Notes under the pieces: model-generated
What the model was told of the DNA's origin: nothing
Database searches by the model: none
Seen by the model: only the letters and a program-made list of their open reading frames with translations
Origin: JALYXV01 sp963791545
Lineage (GTDB): Bacteria; Actinomycetota; Acidimicrobiia; Acidimicrobiales; Palsa-688
Assembly: GCA_963791545.1 (NCBI GenBank)
Contig: CAWBSR010000001.1
Location: forward strand, 62,001 to 126,000
Direction of reading: 5' to 3'
Length of the DNA: 64,000 nucleotides
In this document: positions 51,134-59,093 of the stretch, piece after piece
How positions within the stretch are numbered: the stretch's first letter is position 1
Layout: each line of letters opens with the position of its first letter
Translations under genes and position numbers: made by a program

Positions 51134-51387
51134 CCGTCTCGGTCTTCGGCCAGGGCCTGGAGGACCGTTCCTGCCGCCCGCTGGCGGCGCACCGGCCGCA
51201 ACCCTGTGGCCGTGGCAGGGGTCACCCAACCGGCCTGGACGGCGGCATCGAGGTCGACCGCGCTGACCGGAGGGCCGAGCACGGCGACTGGTCGCCCCCG
51301 GTCAGTCACGGTGATGATCTCGCCGGCTGCGGCTCTCTGGAGGTAAGCCGACAGTTTCGCCTTGAGTTCCCGCACCGCCACGTCCAC
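51130..51387 (-). CDS. Phd/YefM-type antitoxin
   Basis: An 85-residue antitoxin with the family N-terminus MDVAVRELKAKLSAYLQRAAAGEIITVTDRGRPVAVLGP, which forms the DNA-binding dimer, and a C-terminal part that wraps the toxin. It pairs with the PIN toxin downstream and would autoregulate the operon. Confidence 0.88.
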   Translation of the reverse strand: MDVAVRELKAKLSAYLQRAAAGEIITVTDRGRPVAVLGPPVSAVDLDAAVQAGWVTPATATGLRPVRRQRAAGTVLQALAEDRDG

Positions 51388-51808
51388 GTAGTCATCATAG
51401 CGTCATTGGTGACTACAAGGCTGCTGTCTTGCAGCTCAACCACCATTCGACGCTTGAGTCATCACACGTGCCAGGGTGGCCAAGGCCGATCGGTCGGAGA
51501 TCCCCGACCGGGGTAGCAGGGATCGGTCGTCCAAAAGTGGCCGGCCATTGCGGCATCGACGCGACCTGCGTTTATGGCTGTGCCTCCGCCAACAATACGG
51601 CCAGCATCACCCGCCTGATCAGCAGGGCCAAGACGCAGGCTCCAGGCGGAGAGGGTCGTTGCCACGCTAGGACGGTGCCGGCGAGGGAGCTGGGCGTCGG
51701 AACGGCGCGGCGAAGAGATAGCCCCCAACCCCGATTCAGCGCCGTCGCGCTGTCAATTGCTACGGTTTCCCAAACGTGCGGGATGGCGTCACAGTCCAAA
51801 GGGGAGCC
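51388..51808. other. Intergenic region without a clear gene
   Basis: Between the divergent antitoxin and lipoprotein genes. The antitoxin autoregulatory promoter should lie at the left end. No conserved protein, repeat or RNA recognised. Confidence 0.5.
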
Positions 51809-52498
51809 ATGTCACGAGTCGCCCTCGCCGGCGCCGTCCGAACCGCTGTGGTTGTTCTCCTGGCCGCAGCGTTGGCGGGCGCCTGTAGCAGCGGGGGGAA
51901 GCGGAAAGCCGGGGCAGCTGTCACAACCACGATAGTTCCCGCCACGACGACGGCCCAGCCCACCACAACGACAACGGTGACCACCACGTCCACGACGCTC
52001 CCACCGACCACCACGACAACGCCGCCGGCCGGCCTTTGGACATCCCCGAGTCTGACCATAACCACGACCTCGCTCGGGGCTGTAAGGATCGGCATGACGC
52101 CGGCACAGGCCCAGGCGGCCGCGGGGGTCGTGCTGACGATGGTGGGTGACGGGGTCTATAAGGCCGTAAACGCCGCCAACGTCCCTACCGGCGACCCGGG
52201 ACTGTCGGCCTCCTTCGGGGCTTCGCCCTTCGGCTGGCTCTGCGCTTCCGTAGTGCCGGGGTCGCCCAACGTCACAACCCCCTCCGGCGTCCACCTCGGC
52301 GATCCTGTCCAGAAGCTGACCACTGTCTACGGGAGCCGCGCCCACTACGTTCCCGCTCCAACCACAGGGGGAATAAGCCCAAGGGCCGGATATGTCGTCA
52401 GCGAACCCAGCGGAAACGTCGTTTTCCTTGTCAGCGGCGCCATGATCACCGCGATAGCAGCAGGCCCAGGGATCCTGCCGTCCACGGTGTGTTTCTGA
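51809..52498 (+). CDS. Putative lipoprotein with Thr-rich linker
   Basis: A 229-residue secreted protein. The signal peptide ends in a lipobox LAGAC at about residue 26, followed by a Thr/Pro-rich linker (TTT/PTTTTT, ~40-75) and a folded domain. The domain contains LGAVRIGMTPAQAQAAAG, a motif typical of small secreted actinobacterial domains, and LHLGDPVQKL-like GVHLGDPVQKLTTVYG. Two C-terminal cysteines (WLCASV, TVCF) may form a disulfide. AAGGGGAGCC precedes the ATG. Function unknown. Confidence 0.75.
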   Translation: MSRVALAGAVRTAVVVLLAAALAGACSSGGKRKAGAAVTTTIVPATTTAQPTTTTTVTTTSTTLPPTTTTTPPAGLWTSPSLTITTTSLGAVRIGMTPAQAQAAAGVVLTMVGDGVYKAVNAANVPTGDPGLSASFGASPFGWLCASVVPGSPNVTTPSGVHLGDPVQKLTTVYGSRAHYVPAPTTGGISPRAGYVVSEPSGNVVFLVSGAMITAIAAGPGILPSTVCF

Positions 52499-52674
52499 GC
52501 CGGCGGCGCGGGCATAAGAGATCGGCGCGATGCCCGGTAGCCGGCAAGACCTCCGCGATCCTCGATGAGTTCACCCTGCACTCCCACAGCGCCGCGACCA
52601 GTGGTCATCGCACGACTCTCTATGGCCACAACAGCGGGGGTGTGCTGGTGGTTGGATCCTCCTGACACAGCCGG

Positions 52675-53406
52675 TCAGGTCGCCCGAAGGACGTAGTCGG
52701 CGTAGAGCCCGTCCACTGAATGGTCGGCGCGCTCGATCTTGAGACCGCTGCGCTCGATCATCGGCTCCAGCAACCAGGTAAAGGTGGAGTGCTCCTCCCT
52801 GACGTGCTCCTCGACATCGGCCCGCACCCATTCCCCGGCGGCGCCCAGGATCGGATATGTCGCGCACCAGCCCTCGATCCTGCTGGCCGCTTCGGCCGGC
52901 TCGAAAGAGAACACCGAGTCAGAAAGCCGCAGGACGCCACCGCAACGCAACATTGCTCGCATCCGGTCGAGGGCCAGCGCCTTCCAGAAGTCGGGAAGGT
53001 GATGCAACGCCCACCGGGAGTAGATGAAGTCGGCTGGCTCACCCCGGTGGGCGTAACTGAGAAAGCCGGCTTCGACGACCTCGACGTTGGACAGCGCCGC
53101 TGCATCGACCTTGGAGCGCAAACGGGCCAGCATCGCCGGGGAGATGTCGACCGCCACCACGCGGGCGCAGACCGGGGCGACGGCAATTGTGAACTGACCG
53201 GTACCGGCGCCGAGATCCACTACCTGGGAAGCACGATTCAGCCCAAGGCCCACTAGCAAAGCGACCTCGGCGGCACTGCCAGCGTCTTGCTTGTCGTCAT
53301 AATCGACCACGTGCCGGGCATCGAGATTCTCGCGCCCGGCGTATGCCCGCTCATCGAGCAACCATCCCGTAGACGATCGGTCACGCTCAGCAGCTCCCAC
53401 GACCAC
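52675..53406 (-). CDS. Class I SAM-dependent methyltransferase
   Basis: A 243-residue methyltransferase. The N-terminus (WLLDERAYAGRENLDARHVVDYDDKQ) is characteristic of a common actinobacterial group, followed by motif I VVDLGAGTGQFTIAVA, VVAVDISPAML, YSRWALHHLPDFW and GGVLRLSDSVFSF. The substrate is not predictable. It is carried in the second island and transcribed leftward alone. Confidence 0.82.
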   Translation of the reverse strand: MVVGAAERDRSSTGWLLDERAYAGRENLDARHVVDYDDKQDAGSAAEVALLVGLGLNRASQVVDLGAGTGQFTIAVAPVCARVVAVDISPAMLARLRSKVDAAALSNVEVVEAGFLSYAHRGEPADFIYSRWALHHLPDFWKALALDRMRAMLRCGGVLRLSDSVFSFEPAEAASRIEGWCATYPILGAAGEWVRADVEEHVREEHSTFTWLLEPMIERSGLKIERADHSVDGLYADYVLRAT

Positions 53407-53460
53407 AGCCTGGCACCGCCCGACCGTCCCCGGCCGGGACCAGGCCGACGCCAGCCTCCG

Positions 53461-54243
53461 TTAGAGGGAGTCTTTCCGCTTGGCCAGCCCCGTCATCGCA
53501 TATCTCACCACGAGAACATCCTGGTATTCGCCCGCTCCGGTGTCGCTCTGGCTGCCGGCCAGCACCTGGGAGCAGACAAGCGCATCGTCGTCAGCGAGCG
53601 GCTCAGGGCGGCCCACCAGTACGGCGCAGGCTTGGACGCACCCGGCCCGGGCTGCCGAGCGCACCGTCTCGATCGGGGCGCCCTGGCAGGCGTCATAGAT
53701 GGCGTCACGCACTTCAGGACCAGGCTCGGCCATCGACGCGCACCAGTCGACGATCGCCCCGAGCAGGTCGGCCGGCGTGTCTCGCCGGCAAGCCAAGCCC
53801 AGCGCCGTCGCGGCCCGTGCCGTGGCCCCCTCCCACAACGCCCGCAGCACGTCGTCGGCGGCCAGTGGGAGGCTCTCGTCGAGGCCGGACAGACGGCGCA
53901 ACGCCGGGGAGTCCGCCTCCAGTTCGACGAGGGCCGAAATGAGCCGGGACGGGTGCAGGGCTGAGTAGTCCCACTCGGCGTCGAGCAGGCGGTAGAGGGA
54001 GGCCCCGTCCATGCTTGGCGACCCAAGCACCACGTCGGGGTCGACCCACAGATCGACCAGAACCTCCTCAGGCAGGTCGTCAACGACGAAGTGCTGGCGG
54101 CGCAGGGGTGAGCCGCCGACCACGTACCAGCCCGGGTGGTCGTCGTGGCGCCACGTAGGCGACGACACGAGAACCTCGCACTGACGGCAGTCCCACCAGA
54201 CTTCCCGGCAGGCCAGGGCCACGGCTGGGAACGGGGGCGGCAC
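53461..54243 (-). CDS. Uncharacterised protein, paralogue of the truncated gene at 56.4-57.1 kb
   Basis: A 260-residue protein with no named domain. The N-terminus has a CRQCEVLV Cys pair and a WYVVGG segment. The body from residue 108 (LEADSPALRRLSGL) aligns closely with the partial gene at 56411-57142, sharing LEADSPALRRL, ALGLA, VLVGRPEPL and a helical repeat pattern. The short helical repeats suggest a HEAT-like or TPR-like scaffold. It begins at GTG 54243 immediately after the stop of the preceding small gene, so it is the last gene of a leftward operon of island proteins. Confidence 0.65.
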   Translation of the reverse strand: MPPPFPAVALACREVWWDCRQCEVLVSSPTWRHDDHPGWYVVGGSPLRRQHFVVDDLPEEVLVDLWVDPDVVLGSPSMDGASLYRLLDAEWDYSALHPSRLISALVELEADSPALRRLSGLDESLPLAADDVLRALWEGATARAATALGLACRRDTPADLLGAIVDWCASMAEPGPEVRDAIYDACQGAPIETVRSAARAGCVQACAVLVGRPEPLADDDALVCSQVLAGSQSDTGAGEYQDVLVVRYAMTGLAKRKDSL

Positions 54244-54246
54244 GGG

Positions 54247-54543
54247 TCAGCCGCCCTGACCGTGATTGCGTCGGGCCTGGGCGAGCAGGTCCGGCATCGC
54301 CGGATTGCGCGAGGTCTTGGACAGCGCGTCGTCGAAGTGGCCTTCGACGTCAAAAACGGGCGCCTTCAGCCGCCCCTTTCTGCCCCTCTTGGCGTTCAGG
54401 TCGACGTGGAACAGGTCGTGGTGGTCGTAGGGCTGATCAGCCAAAGCCTTCTTGGCCGCCTTGTGGGCTCTGTGGTGGGCAGCCTGGCGCTCCTTGTTAG
54501 AGCAGGCGGCGCAGCGGCGCCCGTCACTCAAGCGGCACATCAT
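54247..54543 (-). CDS. Small basic protein of the second island
   Basis: A 98-residue protein starting MMCRLSDGRRCAACSNKERQ, with a possible zinc site (C3, C11, C14), a basic helix (AHHRAHKAAKKALAD) and a charged C-terminus. The ATG overlaps the previous stop by 4 bp and follows GAGGA. Function unknown. Confidence 0.6.
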   Translation of the reverse strand: MMCRLSDGRRCAACSNKERQAAHHRAHKAAKKALADQPYDHHDLFHVDLNAKRGRKGRLKAPVFDVEGHFDDALSKTSRNPAMPDLLAQARRNHGQGG

Positions 54544-54872
54544 TCCTCCTCGGCTCCGGTAGCGGCAGCGATGCGGTCCCACGGGATGTCGCCGTCGATC
54601 TTGCCCATGGTGAGCGCCGCGATCACCGCCGTCGTGGCCAGCGGGTCGCTGGCGTCGGCTGCCACCATCGGCCCATAAGGCCCCAAGGGAAGAAGGGTCC
54701 CAGCCTCGCAAAGGGTGTGGGCCGCCTGGCGCAGCGCCTTGTCGCCCGACCACGAGCCGTTGCTACATGCGATGGCTCGGCCGGTCGTTGGGTGCTTGCC
54801 GGAGATAGTCCAGATCGGCGTCGGGGCGTCGGTGGGTTGGGGAGCTGCGGTTGGGTCTTCGGTTGTCATCAT
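54540..54872 (-). CDS. Hypothetical acidic protein of the second island
   Basis: About 110 residues (MMTTEDPTAAPQPTDAPTPIWTISGKHPTTGRAI ...), a Pro/Thr-rich start and a small folded part (KALRQAAHTLCEAGTLLPLG, TTAVIAALTMGKIDGDIPWD). It is the first gene of a compact leftward operon with the two genes below it. Not recognised. Confidence 0.55.
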   Translation of the reverse strand: MMTTEDPTAAPQPTDAPTPIWTISGKHPTTGRAIACSNGSWSGDKALRQAAHTLCEAGTLLPLGPYGPMVAADASDPLATTAVIAALTMGKIDGDIPWDRIAAATGAEEE

Positions 54873-55014
54873 TGACAATGACGATTCCAACTGCTCGATC
54901 CGCACTCAGGGGTACAAAGAAAAAGGAGGGGCAGGCCCACGATCGCAGGGGCCTGCCCCGGGCGACGGAGCGCTGGCGGTCGCTCTCGTCGACCCCCAAT
55001 GGTAGGCACAGGGG

Positions 55015-55290
55015 CTACCACGGTTCGTCGTCGAGCAGCGACCCGAGCCTCCGGACATGCGCCGCCTCCCACGACCCGCGGCGGTGGGCGACCAGCGCCT
55101 CGGTCATGCCCAACTCCCGGGCCAGCGTCTGGAGTGCCTCGGCCAGGATCTCCGGCAGATTCGTGCCAGCCAAGACGGGACGAGGGTTCACCTGCTCGCA
55201 CACCTGCCAGGCGTGACGCAGCGCGGCGGTCAGGGCCTCGGTGGCCTCGGCGATCAGCTCTGCTGGTGACTGCGGCCCACTCGGATCCAC
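55015..55290 (-). CDS. Small helical hypothetical protein
   Basis: A 91-residue, mainly helical protein (SPAELIAEATEALTAALRHAWQVCEQ ... LPEILAEALQTLARELGMTEALVAHRRGSWEAAHVRRLG) from GTG 55290 behind a good AAGGAGGA ribosome site. Perhaps a phage-derived regulator; no family recognised. Confidence 0.55.
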   Translation of the reverse strand: MDPSGPQSPAELIAEATEALTAALRHAWQVCEQVNPRPVLAGTNLPEILAEALQTLARELGMTEALVAHRRGSWEAAHVRRLGSLLDDEPW

Positions 55291-55363
55291 GGCTCCTCCT
55301 TGGACGGTTCCTTCTGAGCGATTCCGGAATCACGGGGGGTGAGCCCTGGCCCTTGGAGGCGCA

Positions 55364-55942
55364 ATGAGCATCGAGCCGACCTACATCGACCTCGACGACT
55401 ATCTCGACGATCCGTACGACGCTCAGCTCGTGCGCTCCGAGGCCAGCGGCCAAGAGTGGCGTTGCGACTGCCCCGACAAGGCGGACTGGTTGCTGCGGAA
55501 GATGGCCCGGGCGCAGCGGGCGCAGGAGGCCGCGGGCGAACTGGCGACGCAGCGCATCGCCCAGATCGAGTGCTGGCTGGCCGCCGAGCAGCGCCGCCAC
55601 CAGCACCAGGTCGACTGGGCCGCCGGCTTCCTGGAGGGGTATCTGCGACGGGCCGTGGCTGCCGATCCGTCCCGCAAGACCCTCCACTTTCCCTCCGGCG
55701 AGCTGCGGGCCAGGAAGCAGCCCGACACCTGGGAGGTCGACGCCGAGGCGGTGGTGGCCTGGGCGCAGGGGGCGGGCCGTGACGACCTGCTCGTCGTGAA
55801 GGTCAAGCCCGACCTGCGGGCCGTCAAGGCCGCCTTGGCGGTGCGGGACGGCTCAGCGGTCGACCCGGGCACCGGCGAGCGGGTCCCTGGCGTCACGGTG
55901 AGCGTCGGCGAGGTGCGCTACAGCGCCCACCCGGAGAGTTGA
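55364..55942 (+). CDS. Host-nuclease inhibitor Gam-like protein
   Basis: A 192-residue protein of the Gam-like group found on phages and mobile elements. The signatures are a coiled helical N-terminus (KADWLLRKMARAQRAQEAAGELATQRIAQIECWL), DPSRKTLHFPSGELRARKQPDTWEVD, VVKVKPDLRAVKAAL and DPGTGERVPGVTVSVGEVRYS. Gam proteins bind DNA ends and block RecBCD/AddAB-type exonucleases, helping incoming linear DNA survive. In this island it may protect the element during transfer or act in recombination. A GGAGG site precedes the ATG. Confidence 0.75.
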   Translation: MSIEPTYIDLDDYLDDPYDAQLVRSEASGQEWRCDCPDKADWLLRKMARAQRAQEAAGELATQRIAQIECWLAAEQRRHQHQVDWAAGFLEGYLRRAVAADPSRKTLHFPSGELRARKQPDTWEVDAEAVVAWAQGAGRDDLLVVKVKPDLRAVKAALAVRDGSAVDPGTGERVPGVTVSVGEVRYSAHPES

Positions 55943-56090
55943 GCCCCCTCGCACTGCCGTTCATGGCCATGCGATTACATGACGTGTGGCATTAGTCATC
56001 TCACGTATATATCCCGCCCAGTCGCCGGTTTCTGTGCGAGGGCTGCACGGTGCAGCACAGAAGGGAACAAGACACGGAGGATCAAGTCCT

Positions 56091-56300
56091 ATGCAGGATC
56101 TCGTCAGCGGCGCCGAAGTCGCCCGTCAACTCGGCATCAGCCGTCAGCGCGTCGCCCAGTTGGCGGCCGACTCGAAAAACGGCTTCCCGGCTTCAATCGG
56201 TCGGATCGGCTACGCCAACGTCTACGTCCTCGCTGACGTCCAGGCGTGGGCGGCCAACCGGCCCGTACGGCAGGCGAAGTCGGCAAGTACCGCCGCGTAA
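56091..56300 (+). CDS. AlpA-like helix-turn-helix regulator
   Basis: A 69-residue DNA-binding protein (LVSGAEVARQLGISRQRVAQLAADSKNGFPASIGRIGYANVYVLADVQAWAANRP), an excisionase/AlpA-type winged helix. ATG 56091 follows a GGAGG site. It is probably a second regulator of the island. Confidence 0.75.
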   Translation: MQDLVSGAEVARQLGISRQRVAQLAADSKNGFPASIGRIGYANVYVLADVQAWAANRPVRQAKSASTAA

Positions 56301-56410
56301 GCGGCCCAGCCCCACCAGCTCGGACCCTCGGGCTGGTGGGGCTGCCAGCCGCTCTCGGTAGGAAGGATTGGAAGCTCGCCCGAGTACGTAGCCCACACGT
56401 GGTACGTACG

Positions 56411-57142
56411 TTACGTGCCGTAAGTAGCCCGGGGGACAAGGACATCGGCGCCGCCCAGGGCCAGGCGCCACTCGACGGGGATCGCCGGGTCGCTCCGCAC
56501 ACCCAGGCGCACCGCAGGATCCCAATGGCACAACCACCGTTCGACCTCCTCGGGCTGGCGGCTCCTCTGGGCGGCGGCCAACGCCTCGGCCAGGCGCGAA
56601 CCACCGGCGTCAGGAGCCAGGGCCAGCAGGCGGGCGACCAGTTCGGGAGGGCAGTCGGCTCGGCCGATCAGCCCGTCGAGGGCGTCCCAGGCGCACAGCG
56701 CCTCATAGGCGATCGGCAGGTCCCACACCCCCTCGGCGGGAGCCTCCGCCGACTCGGCCAGTAGCAGCTCGGCGCAACGCTCCGCCAGGGCGACCGGCAA
56801 CGGCTCGGGCCGGCCCACCAGGGACACAGCAGCGGTGCAGCAGCCGGCGCCGACCGCGCCGTGGACCACCTCGACCGACGCCCGGGTCGCCGCAGCCACC
56901 AAGGCGTCGAATGTCATCGGGTCCTCGGGCTGGGAGACGCTGGCGTGCACGGCCCACTCGACGATCTCGCCCGCCAGCCACGGCGGCGTATCGGGACGCT
57001 CCGCCAGCCCCAGAGCCACCGCGGCTCGGGGCTCGACGGTGCGCCACAGCGCCGCAAAGACCTCCTCGACCGATGGGCCGTCCTCGTAGGGCGCCAAGCC
57101 GGCGAGGCGGCGCAGGGCCGGGCTGTCTGCCTCCAGGCGGGA
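56411..57142 (-). pseudogene. Truncated paralogue of the 53.5-kb protein, N-terminus missing
   Basis: Residues homologous to the intact protein begin abruptly at LEADSPALRRL (57136) and continue to the natural stop at 56411, with an extra ~90-residue C-terminal part (LIGRADCPPELVARLLALAPDAG ... WDPAVRLGVRSDPA). Roughly 107 N-terminal codons are gone; beyond 57142 the same strand is antisense to hsdM. The open frame continues to 57433, so a chimeric protein could be made, but its first ~100 residues are not native. See the junction finding. Confidence 0.75.
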
Positions 57143-57877
57143 GACGGCGGCGACACGCTGCGCGACCCCAAGTTCAAAGACGACCGGGGCCGCTTGCAGC
57201 GCTTCGACGTGGTGATCGCCAACCCGCCGTTCAGCCTCAAGAACTGGGGCGGCGACGTATGGGCGTCCGACCCGTGGGGCCGGGCGTTCTGCGGGGTCCC
57301 ACCGGCCGGCAACGCCGACATGGCCTGGGTGCAGCACATGGTCTCCTCGATGCGGCCCGGCACCGGCCGGGTCGGCGTCGTCATGCCGCACGGGGTCCTG
57401 TTCCGGGGTGGCCTTGAGGCAAGGATCCGCCAATGCCTCATCACTCAGGACCAGCTCGAAGCGGTAGTCGGCCTGCCGCCCAACCTGTTCTACTCGACCT
57501 CGATCCCCGGCTGTCTCCTGATCTTCCGGGCCGAGAAGCCCGTTGATCGCAAAGGCTGCGTCCTTTTTATCGACGGCTCAGCCAGGTTCACGAAGGGTCG
57601 CAACCAGAACCAGATGGGTCCGGCCGACATCGAGGCAGTCGTCGCGGCCTACCGGACAAGCGGGTCTGATGGGACCGGCGTGCCGGCCCGGCTCGTCGAG
57701 CACTCCGAGATCAAGGAGAACGGCTGGGACTTGAACATCGGCCGGTACCTGAAGACGGCGGCGGGCGAGACGCTCGACGTCCCCGCCGCGCTCGCTGCTC
57801 TCAGCGAGGCGCAGGCTGCGTTGCGCGAGGCCGAGGAGCGACTCGCCGAGCGGTTGAGGGCCGCGGGATATGCGTGA
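57143..57877 (+). pseudogene. hsdM: Type I DNA methyltransferase HsdM, 5'-truncated
   Basis: Only the second half of HsdM is present. It starts at GDTLRDPKF and keeps FDVVIANPPFS (catalytic NPPF, motif IV), the long TRD-proximal region and a coiled C-terminus (LSEAQAALREAEERLAERLRAAGYA) that contacts HsdS. The N-terminal helical domain and SAM motif I (F-x-G-x-G) are absent, so the enzyme could not bind SAM. The last 8 bp overlap the hsdS start, the normal operon layout. Confidence 0.85.
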
Positions 57878-59090
57878 GGGATGGAAAAGGGTTCGATTGG
57901 ATGACGCTGCCGAAGTGGCGATCGGACGTCAGCGAGCCCCAAAACACGCGAAGGGGCCATACATAGTTCCGTATATGCGAGCAGCGAACGTAAAGGACGG
58001 GCGACTCCTACTAGGCGATGTTTTGAGGATGAACTTCGATCGAGCCGAGCAGGCAACATTTGGGCTTCGATTCGGCGACGTGCTAGTGACCGAGGGTTGC
58101 GGGAGCATCGGTGAACTCGGGGCTTCGGCCCGATGGTCGAATGAGATGCACGGTCCAATCTGCTTCCAGAATACCTTGCTGCGCCTTCGTGCTCGGCCTG
58201 ACGTAACACTTCCAGGGTTTGTCGAGCAATGGTCGCGGTGGGCGCATAAATCCGGCATCTGGGCCGGTGTCGCTGGTGGGACAAACATTTTTCACATAGG
58301 TCTGACGCGGGCGAAGGAAGTCCCCATCCTCCTCCCCCCTCTCGCGGAGCAGCGGCGGATCGTCGACCTGATTGCTGCGGTCGATGCGGCTATCGAGGCG
58401 GCGGAGCGGGAGCTGGAGGCGGCAGTTGCGCTAAGAAGGAACACTGTCAGCGATCAGCTCGGGGAGGAGCGCGTAGCGCGTGAGGGATGGCGGACGTCCA
58501 GGTTGGAAGCTGTTGCACGCCTTTCGCTCGACCGCGTTGTAGTCAGACCTGGTGAAACGTATAGGTCCGCCGGAGTCTTCAATACGGGGCGCGGTGTGTT
58601 TGATCGGGGCGAACTTTCGGCGGAGACTGCATACTCTTCCCTGCATCGACTCAGGACTAGTCAGCTCGTAATGCGAAAATTGACGGCCTGGGAGGGAACT
58701 CTCGCCGTAGTTCCAGAACGATTTGATGGCTACGTCGTTACGGGCGAGTTCCCAACGTTCGATCTCGATGCCGACATGATCCTGCCATCCTTTGTCAACA
58801 TCCTTTCTAGCTACCCACCAGTTTGGGAACAGATGAAGGCCCGGGTCACTGGAACGGTGCAACGCCGGAAGAGGTTATATCCCGATCAACTCCTGGCGAT
58901 TGTCGTTCCCCTCCCTCCGCTCGAAGCGCAACAACGCACAGTTGGTCTAGTTGACGCTCTCGACGCAGTAGTCGAGGCATGCGTTCGCTGGCTCAAGGTC
59001 TTGAATCACCTCCGCTCCGCGCTTCTCTCCGACATTCTCTCGGGCGACCACGAGATCCCTGACTCGTATGACGAGCTGCTGTCGGCCTGA
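57870..59090 (+). CDS. hsdS: Type I restriction system specificity subunit HsdS
   Basis: A 406-residue subunit that reads the DNA target for both modification and cleavage. Two target-recognition domains (about 5-155 and 205-355) are each followed by a conserved spacer helix: ILLPPLAEQRRIVDLIAAVDAAIEAAERELEAA and VPLPPLEAQQRTVGLVDALDAVVEACVRWL. The two TRDs differ, implying a bipartite, asymmetric target. The first two-thirds use AT-richer codons (AAA, ATA, AGA, TTT) than the flanking hsdM and hsdR, a sign of domain shuffling. Confidence 0.9.
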   Translation: MREGWKRVRLDDAAEVAIGRQRAPKHAKGPYIVPYMRAANVKDGRLLLGDVLRMNFDRAEQATFGLRFGDVLVTEGCGSIGELGASARWSNEMHGPICFQNTLLRLRARPDVTLPGFVEQWSRWAHKSGIWAGVAGGTNIFHIGLTRAKEVPILLPPLAEQRRIVDLIAAVDAAIEAAERELEAAVALRRNTVSDQLGEERVAREGWRTSRLEAVARLSLDRVVVRPGETYRSAGVFNTGRGVFDRGELSAETAYSSLHRLRTSQLVMRKLTAWEGTLAVVPERFDGYVVTGEFPTFDLDADMILPSFVNILSSYPPVWEQMKARVTGTVQRRKRLYPDQLLAIVVPLPPLEAQQRTVGLVDALDAVVEACVRWLKVLNHLRSALLSDILSGDHEIPDSYDELLSA

Positions 59091-59093
59091 ACG

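Noticed and set aside
56861..57142. Upstream part of a long plus-strand frame ending in hsdM
   Set aside because: It is antisense to the truncated paralogue and has no HsdM N-terminal features.
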